A stretch of DNA of 64,000 nucleotides from Epiperipatus broadwayi (lineage: Eukaryota > Onychophora > Udeonychophora > Euonychophora > Peripatidae). Positions 1-11,500 of this stretch are shown one piece after another. The position numbers were made by a program, and so were the translations under genes. The stretch lies in contig JAQFVV010012405.1 in assembly GCA_028023455.1 (NCBI GenBank), positions 6,409,334 through 6,473,333 of the forward strand, read 5' to 3'. Position 1 is the stretch's first letter. The number at the start of each line of letters is the position of its first letter. The notes beneath the pieces were generated by a model, which saw only the letters and a list, made by a program, of their open reading frames with translations, searched no databases and was not told the origin of the DNA.

Positions 1-889
1 GCAATAGATACATTCCACAGAAAACCTGCATAAAAAAATCACCAAAAATAGACTTAACTTATCTTGAAAAATTTGGGATATGTTCCATAATTTTCAAAAA
101 TTACATAAAACCAAAGCAACAAGGTAAAATCACTTTAAAATTCACATAAAAAAAATAAGGAAATAAAGTATGACTAATAAAAAATTTCAAATATTTAAAA
201 AAATTGATGCAAGACAAAGTTTTTTTACTTTTTTATTAACTATTTAATTTTATTCAAAACAATATGTTTTTATGTGTAATTTATTTTACATTTTTTCATA
301 CATATTTTAATCATTATCACTATTTGACAATATGCGGGTTCGTTTGTGAACTGGTAAGAAATCAGATTCATCACAAGAGGAAACACAAACAGCAGAATTA
401 GCACCAACTTCAGTCTCATGCTGTGTTAATGGTTTCTGGTGACAATGTCATCAGTGATTAAACTTTGAGATGATGATTTTACTAATTGTTTATGAAGCCT
501 GCTATATCCAGACATACAACTATTGAGATCTCATTGGAATTTAAGAGCTTGTTCATAATTCATGTCATTAACAAGAAAATGATTTTCCAATTGATTAGAA
601 AGTTGAAGACTTTCTCAAATCATTTTTGCTGTGAAATGAACATGTTCCACTTCTGTTTCAATATCTTTTTCTATGGTATCTAAATTTATTGCCAAACCTT
701 TTTCTAACAGGCATTTAAGTATGTAAAATTTAATGCATGTATATAGAACAGGGAAATACCAATTTTAAGTGAAATATGAACGTCTTTATCGGATAAAAGA
801 AAACCGCATAAAAAGATATTAAGAAAAAACATGAATCGCATAACTTCAAAATTGCATTTAAAAAATCTGCATAAAAAGATACCCAGGTG
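1..889 (-). mobile_element. Pogo/Tigger-like DNA transposon, left end cut by window
   Basis: The interval is, in reverse complement, a diverged copy of the element at 10430-11498. Both share the terminal motif CACCTGGGT next to a TA, the internal C-terminal transposase tail, and the segment just inside the other end. Here the outer end is at 881-889, followed by TA at 890-891. The opposite terminal repeat lies just beyond base 1. The TA target and the CTCGTTTTA core of the terminal repeat, seen in the sister copy, resemble the Tc1/mariner superfamily and pogo/Tigger elements in particular; that family assignment is from recollection of family consensus sequences. The coding part is broken, so this copy cannot be autonomous. 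Confidence 0.65.
307..700 (-). pseudogene. Transposase C-terminal remnant (pogo/Tigger-like)
   Basis: Read on the minus strand, this stretch gives a protein-like sequence interrupted by stops and at least one frameshift. It ends in an acidic, serine-rich tail containing SSCDESDFLPVHKRTR, then a stop near 307. The same tail, with substitutions (SSCEESDFLPVCKRTC), is found at 11050-11180 in the sister element. That two copies share a tail which reads open in the same frame supports a common coding origin. Acidic C-terminal tails are usual in pogo/CENP-B-type transposases. No catalytic DDE residues are visible; the N-terminal and central parts are missing. Not a functional gene. Confidence 0.5.
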
Positions 890-891
890 TA

Positions 892-3530
892 TTTTTGACT
901 AAAATTTTTATAATAAATATAAATATTTTATTTTATAATTACTAATGTTTTTGGAAGTATTAAAAATCTCCTTGGTTAGATAAAATATTTATTTTTACTT
1001 TCACATACATGAAGGCATTAAGGTGTTTTTATTTCTCAATATAATTTTAATATTTTAAAAATAATTTGTCATTTCTATTAGTTTTAAATAATGACATGCT
1101 ACAACATAATTTACTTTTTCTATAAACTTTGTTCAAACTGAAGGCTACATGTGTAAAAAAAATTACACCTGCATTTTAAGTCTTGGCTTAGTTACTTTCA
1201 GTACCCTAAATAAAGATTGATAATAATATTTGTGCATGAACATAAGTTTTTGAGTTGTAATGTAGATCAGGTAATTAGCTAGGCTGTTTTATCAAAGATA
1301 AAGTCAATATATAAATTTAAAAATGTAGTTATTTATTTATGAGAAAATAAGTTGCAGAAACTACTTATATGATACTGGTTAATAACTTCATAAATCAATG
1401 TACTCTAATAATTAATAAAATTTAAAAACCATTCATTAATCTTGCTAATCAAATGAAGAAATTGGGAAATCTGGAGGACCTCATAAATAAATATTTAAAA
1501 AAATTCTATTGACCATTGCATTGAAAGAATAGCCTTGTTGGTTAAAATATGACCTTAAATTTAGGTATCAATTTATCAATCAACAGTTCGACTTCCATGC
1601 AAGACTATTATTCAACAGACATGCAATAACTGGAAGAGATAACAAATATAGCACTCAAAGTGCTATGTTCTATAATTGTGCACTATTGCTAATAATTAAA
1701 TGCATTTGGAAAGATGTAAATACCATTTGAATTTTTTTACAAACATTTAACAATTCAATTAGATGGTGGAAATAATCCAAGATATAATTAAAACCCTTGT
1801 ACTTTATTTTTTATATAATAATATTGAGTAAAAATGCAATCTGCATCATATTTATTAAGGCCGTTGTTAACATTTTCTATACTTTCAAATAAGATAATGG
1901 ACAACTTTTTAACATATGCAAAATTGTTATAGTTTCAAAATTCTGATTGGTAATGTTTTGGGAGTTGTAGTAAGTTAGAGGATTTTTAAAAAAATTAAAT
2001 TAAAATTCAGCACCCCTTTGTTTCACTGGGTTATTTGTTCTATGATTGGTGAATAGGTTTTCTTAAGCAAATATTAGTTTCATATTCAGCTAAATAAAAG
2101 AGTTACCACTACTCTATATTACATAATTATGACTTCAAATATAATCATTATCATACTTACAAGTAGTCTTTCTATAAGTTGATCTCATTAACTGTTTAAG
2201 TTGCTAATGTTTTTTGTATTTTTTACATATTATTTTGTACTATACTTTATTGTATATATTACTGAATAATATTTAAAAAGTAATAAAGAAACTAATAGCA
2301 TTATGGAAAGCTTCTCATCACAAATTACAGCAGAAAAATATGAATATTTTAAAATAAATTCATTTAAAAATATCTTTAAAATGCAATTGTTTATCATTTT
2401 AACTCTTTTTTAATCAATTGCATGGGTATTATATTCCAGTCTTGCAGCCAAATGATTAGTCCTCATTTTTATTAATAGATGGCATGATTATAGAAAAGTG
2501 TAAAGCTTCATAGTTCAAAGTATAAATTAAATAATTAAATTTTTACAAAATGTCACTCTTGTTTACATTTTATTTGTCAAGAATATATATATTTGCTTTT
2601 TAGATTATTTTTGATCACTTGAAAGATAGCTTAATTTATTAAATATAACATAAATTTATTTTTATGATTATATGATGATTTTGGAAGGATATAAATCTAC
2701 ATTTGTGGCAAACAAAATAAAAATTACATTATTTTCATTTACATAAAAAATAAACTTTTTTTTTTTTTTTATTATTCATTAAGAACAAATTTATGTTTTA
2801 CAACTATTTTATTCTTTTAGCTATGTTATAAAAATAATTTAGTAAAAAGCAATTGTATTTGGACAAATGTTTTATTTAAAACTGAATGCCACATATATGA
2901 AGAATAAAATTTTCCAATTTATTATCATTATAATTATGGTATTTGTCCAGAAAAGAATAAAGTAAAAATTACTTATCTCTGATAATGCTTTTTGTAACTA
3001 TTCCAAATAAATATTTTTTATTTAAATTTATTATTTCAGATGCAATGGTTTTAACCTGATTTTAGATTCCATCTATTAAGAAACTTTACAACTAAAAAAA
3101 ATTTCATTTGAAAAAAAAATTATGCCCAGTAACTAACTTTAAATATGAACAAATACTCTTGGAAAAATTCTGGATAAGATGATCGAAACACAGGCATGTC
3201 CTTGATAAAATATATATAATAAAAAAAACATGTAGAGTTTAATAATAAAAACTAGATAAACAAAATTATAATTGCAATTTAGTAATATTATCTTATTATT
3301 AAAATTTAGATTATAGAAATAAAGTTACTCAAAACATATTTTGAAATTAAATGTGGTTCAAAATGAAATATTTTTTATACAAAATTAAATTTAATATTAG
3401 AAATAAATATAAAATTATTTTAAAAAATAAAAAGAAGTACTATGATTTCTAAAAATCTTTTGACATGACAGATAAACTTACAAACTGAAAAAAAAGTGCA
3501 GCAAACACATATACATTTGTACATTTTTAA
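892..3530. other. No gene recognised
   Basis: Very AT-rich sequence with frequent stops in all frames. It holds homopolymer runs (for example T at 2758-2770) and short AT repeats. No repeat family that recurs elsewhere in the window was recognised here. Confidence 0.6.
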
Positions 3531-3835
3531 CCATTATCGATCCACTACAGGATGAAGGTATCTCCAAATCCAATCCACCTTTTTCAATCTCTAGACTCTC
3601 TTCTCTATATCACTCCAGCACAATTCCTTATTTCATCCATTCATTTCACATGTGGTCTCTTTCTGGGTCTTTTACAATCTCCTGGAATTTAGTTTAAGAT
3701 TTCAAAACTCCATCTATTATCATCTCTTCTAGCAGTATGTGCAGCCAATGCTATATCAGTCTTTTAATTCTTTCAGTGATATCGGTAACACCTGTTTATT
3801 TTCTCACCCATATATTTTATATAAGGTAGAGTATT
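3531..3835 (-). mobile_element. RTE-type LINE, 3' end fragment
   Basis: The reverse complement matches the last ~300 bp of the RTE copy at 62373-63153. It includes the part encoding the 'ILN..PRDCKRPRKRPHV' stretch and the 'FIL..W' C-terminus. The match ends with the sequence around the stop codon at 3531. It carries stop codons and small changes throughout and is 5'-truncated at about 3835. It is an old, dead copy. Confidence 0.8.
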
Positions 3836-6800
3836 TATGTAGAAAAAATAGCATTCTGTGGAGCCAAGATTTCTCCAAAAGTCTTTTATAGCGGAATGAT
3901 AAAGAAAAAGCAATAATAATTAGATTTACAAATTCCCAGGAGATAAGAGTTTAAGCAGTTTCTATCTTTGTGTACTTTCTGGTTAATCATAGCTAAAAAC
4001 TCATGGATTGATCCATATTAAATGACAATCTAGGTGGATTATAGTCCAGCAGTATGAAATAAAAATCCAAAATCTTTGCAAAATTCACTCAGCTTAGATA
4101 TGAACTCAAGACATATGTCAGGTATTTGAATGCAAGTGCTGGAATACAATCAACACTGTTTGTATAAAGTACATACAGACCTAAAAGCTTTTAGTTCACT
4201 ATGTGCAAGGTATTTGTTTTATATCTTAGGCTTCTGTCTAGAGTCAGGTTTAAGATGTAGGTGATAGGTATAAGAAACAAGCAAACTCACTTGATTATGT
4301 AGGTAAAAACTTTAACTTTTAACACAAGTTTAATGTGTTATAATATCATAAACTTTATTATTAAATTTAATGTTTACATATACATTATAGCATTGTCTTT
4401 TATAATTTTAAGATACAACGTTCGATTGAATAGATTTAACGTATTTATTTTAAATTCACATTCTGTACGTTATATCCTTTATTTAGTTTTGTTTCATTTG
4501 TATATATAAAAAAGTAAATTCTTAATTTTTTTCATGGATTCAACAACTGTCTGCTTTTTTACTAGGAATCAGTTACATTTATATATAAATGATCTCATTT
4601 TGTTTTGTATATTGAAGACATTGATTTTCTTCTCATAAAAAAATTCTAATTTCATCTACAGACATTTTATCACAAGCTTAAGCAAATTTAGAAAAACCAA
4701 TATATTCGACCACAAAGTAATCTTTTAGAAAGCATATTGTAATTACCAGGTTGATTTGATAAAGAACAGCACCATTTATTGATTATTCTATTGAGAAAGT
4801 AATACCTGTAAAAGATAAAGAGAACGTAGAACAGATTTAAGAAAACTAGAAATCAAGTTGACTTCATTAGTTTAATAATAGACTTCAGAAAACGATCTGG
4901 GGTATCTTATATTTAAGATCTTTGGGTGGAGATTTTTTAATCTTCCTGTGAATTCAAACTTCATTTAGTTTAACATGTGGCCTTATAACTTTAAAATTTA
5001 ACCCCATCCCCCTCTATTTTTATATATAAAAATTTAAGCTTGTGTATCTGTATTTTTATAAGCAAAAAAGAAATGGCTACTGTGATTTAGACATTGTTAT
5101 TTGAGCATCGCTATTTAAAATAGTTTGGCGAAATGATAGAGTAATAACCAGTACTCGAATTGTTTTTCCGAGCTCGAATGTCATATGACATCTTAAACGA
5201 CAATCATTGTTTATATATTTTTTTAAATAAATAATTTAAATTTTCATTCCATTGCACTTTTTGAAACACATAAAGATTTGTGAAAAAAAAAAAAAAATAC
5301 TGTGCGAACATTTTAAATACATCTAAAAAACTTATTGCTTATGGAAAAGTGAGTTGAATTAATTATCTCACGTGTTTATATTTATTCAAACACCACATAT
5401 ACTAATTTTAAACTAGATTTAAAGTTATATTTAGGCTAGAAATAATGTGATAATATCTAGTTTAATAATTGATTAGTAATAATTATTAATACATTTATCT
5501 TAAGTGGATGGTATCAAAGTTTTAGTGCAAAAAAATTGGCATTTGTTAGTCAAATATTAATAATGAAATATGTTTATCATTTTTTGACTGTTTATGTTTT
5601 AACATATTTACTAAACCGTTGTTTATTGATAAATATGTTTGCTTTATTTAAGTCTTTATTTTGTATTTATCAATATAGAAAAGTAAAAATTAAAATATTG
5701 TCTCTTTAAATACTGATAAATACACAAGCATAGCCTTATATAATTATACTTGTGTCCCAACATCTATCTGATTTTATTTACGCTCATAATGAATCTCATA
5801 ATTTTGAAATTCTTAGTAACTTTAGCACCGGTAGCAATCTTTTCCCTTTTGTCTCTTCCTATCTTTCTAATAGATTTCAATAGTTATAAATTTAATCAAT
5901 ATATTTATTTTATTATATACAGTAAGGCTTTTGATTACCTTGTTTGTATGACTTGATAATAATTTATTTTTTGGACGAGACGGTTAACAAATGTAGTAAA
6001 AATTAAAAATATTATTATTAAACACACTGACGTATTCTCTCCTCTGAGGACTCTACATCTATACTTTGTATTGGCCTTGCAAAATATGCAACAACCTTTT
6101 ACACATAAATAGATACAAAATGTCTACGATTGTCTGTACATCAAGATTTTGGTCCTAAAATGATCCACCATTTTTTTTAGACAAGCGAATATTGTAACTA
6201 AACCATTGTTAGAGAAGTTAGTGAAAGTAATTTGCTATTTTTTGCTGCTTTGATTATTTCTTTTAATATGTTATATTTAGAGCTCTTATATGAAATAAAA
6301 AACGTTTTATGAGTTTTCTACATTTCTTTCTCAATGATATCTGTTTTAGAAGGAACTTAATATATTCAAGAAAAAATATATCTACAGATATTTTAGTTTA
6401 AAGGGGCGGGGGTGTATATATATACAGATATTTCAGTTTAAAAGAAAAAATACAAAATTAATCAAAGAATATCACAATAAGTATTTTCAATAGCATTCAG
6501 TGAATTATATACTATTATTAAAAACATTTACAATGAAATAGAAACAGAAAATACATCTTACTAGAGGTTAAAGCACTGATGAACAAATGACCAAGTGATT
6601 GCGAAAATGTCTGATGGGGTGATTTTTTTTTGTCTCTTTGTTTTATTGTCTCTAATTTGTTTTTAAATATGTGAAAATTTCTTGCATTACTATTGTAAAG
6701 ATAAGTGCACCAAATGCACTATAATGCATATAGTGTAAATGTTGTACTTCTTATTTCTGCGATGATGCAGGCATTTGGAAAAGATTATAATTGAACATAT

Positions 6801-8290
6801 CTTTATTGCAAATACATACATATAGCAATGATGCAATAAAATGGCATCTTTTAATAGGTACTTTTTAGGAGTTGATTTTTTTATCTGCTTTATGAGTAAA
6901 TGATGACTTGAGTGAGATGTTTAATTAGATTTAGTATAGATGGCTCTTGGAGATTTTATCAACTCATTAAAATTAGAATTGTGTTTGAGAAAAAGGTAAA
7001 ATATTTCTTCAGTAGCCTTCATAGAATAACAATAAAAAAGAAGATACTGTTAACCAAGTTTTTCAATTGCCATGTTATGGTTTATGTTCTTATTTTATCC
7101 ATTGAGCAATCAGAGTTGGGTCAGTTATGAACTGGTTTCTTGGGAAAAAGTCCAGTTAAATAATTTTTCCACATTTACTGAACCAGATTTGAACCCAGAT
7201 TGTAAACAAAGTAGGCAATATGTTCTAAAAGACTCTTTTACACATGAAAGACTATCACTTCTAGTGGTCAGTATTTTATTGATGACAATAGGAATATCTA
7301 TAACTGAGAGATTTTTTGAACATACTAACAAATATCACATACAGATGACTTTGAAACAAGTCACAAGATGCCCTACATAATTTAGTCCAGTGGTATATTA
7401 GCAGACCTTAGAATTCAAGTTATCTGGATCACAGGTCATTTCTGCCCTTCTATTTTTATTGCAAGACAAAAGTTTCCAATAGAATTATGGGGTGGAATTT
7501 CTTCATGATGACAATTATAAGCTAAGAAAGAATTTTATAGCTTTATTGATGTATTTTTTTTAATCCTATTTTCACAATATATGAATAAATTAGATACATA
7601 TGACAAAGCTAATAAATTTATTTTACTATTTGGTTTGCATTAGAAACAATAAGTCACTCTGTTTTCACTACCCCAGAACCATCTATTGTAAATTTGGGTA
7701 ATTATTCAATGTGACATTGTCATTTAGTGTCCATTGATTACTCAAGCTTAAAGTAAATCTCTTTGGAATGGAGTAAATACAATCTTTTATATTTCCTATT
7801 CCAAATAATGAAATACCATGTGAAAGTCATATGATATACTGTTTATTAATAATTTTATAAAATGTATTATTTCATGCCTTTATTTCTAGTATGAATACGT
7901 TATAGAATTTTATTCTTTTGTAAAGTTCAGTTGAATATCCTGTGCTGTATTTAGGATTGTGAAACAATATAATCATGTGACAGATTACTTTGTCAATATT
8001 TAAAAACTTTAAACCAAGCCTATTCAACTTTTTGAAATCTGAGGACCACATTAAAAAAATATTTATCCAATGGCCAGATTCAAAATAATACACACAGTAC
8101 ATATGTTATTAGAGAGTCTTATCATTAGTTACATATTAATTATAACTGAACAGAAGTAACTGCACAGTAATTACATACATGTTTACCATGATTTTTTGGA
8201 GCATGCATGTTGGATCAAAACAATGTAAGTCCAATTCTTTGACACATCTTATATTTAAAAAATATATGATTATACAGTGATGTAAAAACA
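3836..8290. other. No gene recognised
   Basis: AT-rich. A short direct repeat (TACAGATATT...AGTTTAAA) flanks a GC-rich dozen bases at 6382-6441. A 102-codon open frame at 7072-7380 overlaps another on the opposite strand, and its middle contains a tRNA B-box-like motif on the minus strand (GGGTTCAAATC, about 7186-7196). It therefore looks like repeat sequence rather than a gene. An A-run lies at 5283-5297. No protein family was recognised. Confidence 0.55.
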
Positions 8291-8407
8291 TGACAGAATA
8301 ATATATCATCAAGATTATTGATTAGTAAAATATCTAATAAGTATGAAGTATGAATACTTATGACATATTTTACTAATCAATAATCTTGATGATATATTAT
8401 TCTGTCA
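8291..8407. repeat. Perfect hairpin, 43-nt arms
   Basis: 8291-8333 and 8365-8407 are exact reverse complements (43 of 43 bases). Inside the loop, ATAAGTAT at 8337-8344 and ATACTTAT at 8354-8361 pair again, so nearly the whole 117 bp can fold. Arm similarity continues outwards for a few bases after a small bulge. It could be a foldback or MITE-like element, or the result of a template-switch inversion. No target-site duplication was found. Confidence 0.9.
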
Positions 8408-8802
8408 TTTTACTTTTTTCATTCAAAAAACATCTAAGTTTCTAGGCAGGTGGCACAAATCCTCATCATAGTCCCTGTTTTGGACAGCTCTGCTTTTATG
8501 GCATGATGCTTTCTTTCATTGCTTTTACAATATATTTATTTTCTACTGTATTACCATTTGCAATTTGAAAATGTTTATTGTATATACTACTGAGTCATTG
8601 TAACTGTTATCTTAGTTAATGATATTTAAAAAAAAACATTTATAAAAACAAGTATATATGTAGCACACTAACCATGAAGATGACATGAAAGCATTGAAAG
8701 TATACATGGAGCAATAGATTTTACTAAATGTAAACTCTGACTTAGTATTCCTTTTATACTAATTTATAATGACTATCATAATATATACATATAATTAATA
8801 AT
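8408..8802. other. No gene recognised
   Basis: AT-rich sequence between two inverted repeats; no coding or repeat similarity recognised. Confidence 0.6.
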
Positions 8803-8984
8803 AAGCTTGTATTACAAATGCAATATAATGAACATGCTAATAGCTCTAAACAAATTTTTCCGATAAATGCCACAAGAGAAAGCATCTTAGATACAGATTT
8901 TAAATTTTCTCTTGGAGCATTTATCAGAAAATCTTGTTTAGAACTACTAGCATGCTCTTTATATTGCATTTGTAATACAAACTT
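8803..8984. repeat. Head-to-head inverted pair of family A end modules
   Basis: The left arm (8803-8888) is about 80% identical by eye to the reverse complement of the right arm (8900-8984). Both start or end in AAGCTTGTATTACAAATGC-like sequence. The same module (AAATGC...CTCTTG, GCATTT, ...TTAGAGCTATTAGCA) recurs at 9330-9385 and, more diverged, at the ends of the tandem copies at 14-15.8 kb. This is therefore two family A ends facing each other. An apparent 71-codon frame across it is a by-product of the repeat. Confidence 0.8.
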
Positions 8985-9395
8985 ATTAAATTAAGTCACA
9001 TGATGTATGACTGGATTTTTTTACTATTATAGTTTGGCTTTCAAGGCTTTGGCAATGTTATATTGCTAAGGCTCTTAATATATGGTAGAGTTGAAGTTTG
9101 TTCAGGCCCATATAGCTATTTAAGTTATATAGCTGGATTTGAAGACATATAGTTGTCTGAAAATTTCAGATTTTCTACTTAATAGTTAAGTATTAAATAA
9201 ATGCTAAGCTTGAGCTGATATTTTAGATCTAGTGTCTGAATGTTTTAGCACCTCACTGAGGAGAACCAGTAGCTCAAAACCGATTTGGAGATAGGGATAA
9301 TTCTAGATAGATATTTTAAATGCTTCCTCTTGTGGCATTTTTTGGAAAAGCTCATTTAGAGCTATTAGCACACTCATTATATATATATATAGATT
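8985..9395 (+). repeat. Family A interspersed repeat copy
   Basis: Shares an ordered series of blocks with the copies at 13935, 14945 and 15363: GCAATGTTATATTGCTAAG, a TATAGCTATTT...GCTGG block, the small hairpin TCTGAAAATTTCAGA, AGATCTAGTGTCTGAA, and the closing AAATGC block. Divergence is highest here, so this is probably the oldest copy. No coding potential is visible. The element class is unknown to me. Confidence 0.75.
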
Positions 9396-10427
9396 AATTA
9401 ATATTGTACTTTATTAGAATTCACAAATGTTTTTAATTTTCGCTATGTGATTTTAAAATTGTACATCAGTTTTGTGCTTGTTAATATTACCAGAGTTAAA
9501 TAAATTAAGAATTAAGATGTTTATTACAGTTTGATACACTTATGTTTTTAAATTCAATTCGTTAATAATCTATTACTAACATTTATATGTAAGTTAATCA
9601 TCATTACTGTTTTTAATATTCACTCTTTATATTTTTCTTTCTCACTGATATTAAATCACTTATGATAGTATAGGATCTAATCATCTTGAGTCTTTCATAT
9701 TATTACTCATTTTCTGCAATAACTGGTTACATCAGGATTGTGAATATTTTGTTTCCTTAATTGTATACTATACCAGATAGCCTGCACCTAATATCCATCA
9801 ACAGACAGTGCAACTAGGCCTCTAGCCTAGAGTATTTATTTTTAGTTGATCTGAACATTCATTATTAGTGCTTACACTGCTGTTCATCTATATATAAATT
9901 AATTAGTGCTGCTAAATCAGGTAGAGTAGAATTCTTGATAAAATAAACAAAGGGCAGACAACAGCAAACAGACACTAGAGAAATTTAACAATTAATAACA
10001 ATGTTTATTAATAATTGTAAATCAAAAAATAATAAATAGCTTACAATAATGGTAAATTATTTTTAGCTCAACCATATATTAAACTGAGAATTAACACTTT
10101 TAAAGAAGTAGTTACTGACATTGACAGTTGATTGTTTCCATTCCACTCATTAAATAATTGAGTATGAACATAATAGAACTCTCTATATGCTTGATGATCA
10201 GATGTGTGCACATCTCTATAAAAATATTACTTATTAATTAAATATTGATAGGCTTTATTATTAGACAATCTCATACATGCTATTAATGTGTATAAAAAAT
10301 GTTATACACACATTCACATATATCTAGTAATAAGGAATATGTCAATTTCTGAGACAGTACTAATTAAAACATAAATTTTAAAAAAACATTAATCAAGAAT
10401 TTGTTGTTTTTTTTAAAAAAAAACTAA
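9396..10427. other. No gene recognised
   Basis: AT-rich spacer between a family A copy and the pogo-like element. Nothing coding or repetitive was recognised. Confidence 0.6.
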
Positions 10428-10500
10428 TACACCTGGGTCTCGTTTTACATGGATTTATTTAACGCAATTTTGAAGTTACGCGATTCATGTTTCTTCAGAA

Positions 10501-10591
10501 GTCGAACTCCGATAATGCACTATTACTTTAAATAATAAATTTCACGCACTTACGTCATATTGAAAGTAATAGCGCATTATTGGAATTTGAC
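10501..10591. repeat. 91-bp hairpin inside the pogo-like element
   Basis: GTCGAACTCCGATAATGCAC at 10501 is matched, in reverse complement, by the sequence ending at 10591 (reading GTCAAATTCCAATAATGCGC). About 29-nt arms flank a loop of about 33 nt. It may be an internal subterminal structure or a small nested element. Confidence 0.75.
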
Positions 10592-11049
10592 TTTCATCTT
10601 AGTAATTTCAATATTTTCAGTGCTTTATAATAGTAAGATTTTATGCAATAATGAAATTAAAATCATGATTTCCACATTTTATGTATACCCACATTAAATT
10701 TTACAAGATTATAATGTAAATTTGTTCAAACATTGTGCGTGTTAATTTTGCATTTTAAATCACATTCTGTTTTTGCTTTTTAAAAAAGAACGTAATCAAT
10801 TATTAATCATTTAGTGTCCGCAAGTTTATTTTTAAAAGGTGAGTAATAGCAGTGGGCACAATTAAATTTGACAATTAAAAATTAAAATCTGATTTTTAAT
10901 TGTAATTAACAATTTAAAAATTACTTAAGGTGACCTGAAATTAATGTGATGTGAAACGAAATTTGATTTTTAAATGGAATTGAAAATTAAAAAATTAAAG
11001 ACAAAAATAAGAATTTAATTTTTAGTTGTTAGATTAATTACTAATTACG

Positions 11050-11180
11050 TTGTCACCAGAAAACCATTAACACAACATGAGAGTGAAGTTGGTGCTAGTT
11101 GTATTTCCTCTTGTGAAGAATCTGATTTTTTACCAGTTTGCAAACGAACCTGTTTATCGGCAAATAGTGATAATAATTAA
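11050..11180 (+). pseudogene. Transposase C-terminal tail remnant
   Basis: An open frame reads VVTRKPLTQHESEVGAS then SSCEESDFLPVCKRTC and ends at a TAA at 11178-11180. It matches the tail at 307-450 on the minus strand. Acidic and serine-rich; no catalytic domain remains upstream. Confidence 0.5.
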
Positions 11181-11500
11181 AACGTGTATAAAAAATGTAA
11201 ATTACTGTAAATTATGCATAAAAATATATTGTTTTGAATAAAATTAAATATTATAGTTAAAAAAAGTTTGTCTTGTATCAATTTTTTTCAAATTTGAAAT
11301 TTTTTATTAGTCATATTTTATTTCCTTATTTTTTTTTGCACAAATTTTAAAGTAATTTTATGTTGGTGCTTTGCTTTTATGCGATTTTTGAAAAATCACA
11401 GTTCGTATCCCCAAGGTAAGTTACATCTATTTTTGTGCGATTTCTTTTGCGTGTGTTTTCTGAGGAACCTATCTATCACATAAAACGAGACACAGGTGTA

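Larger units (their letters stand above)
10430..11498 (+). mobile_element. Pogo/Tigger-like non-autonomous DNA transposon, both ends present
   Basis: The ends are inverted repeats: CACCTGGGTCTCGTTTTACA at the left and, read from the right, CACCTGTGTCTCGTTTTATG. TA flanks both sides (10428-10429 and 11499-11500), the target duplication of the Tc1/mariner/pogo superfamily. The length of about 1.07 kb is too short for a full transposase gene; only its C-terminal tail is visible at 11050-11180. The element contains a separate hairpin at 10501-10591. The copy at 1-889 is its inverted relative. Assignment to pogo/Tigger rests on terminal-repeat resemblance and the acidic tail, not on catalytic motifs. 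Confidence 0.75.

Noticed and set aside
7072-7380. 102-codon frame as a gene
   Set aside because: Overlaps an opposite-strand frame, lacks motifs, and its middle contains a tRNA B-box-like motif; probably repeat sequence.
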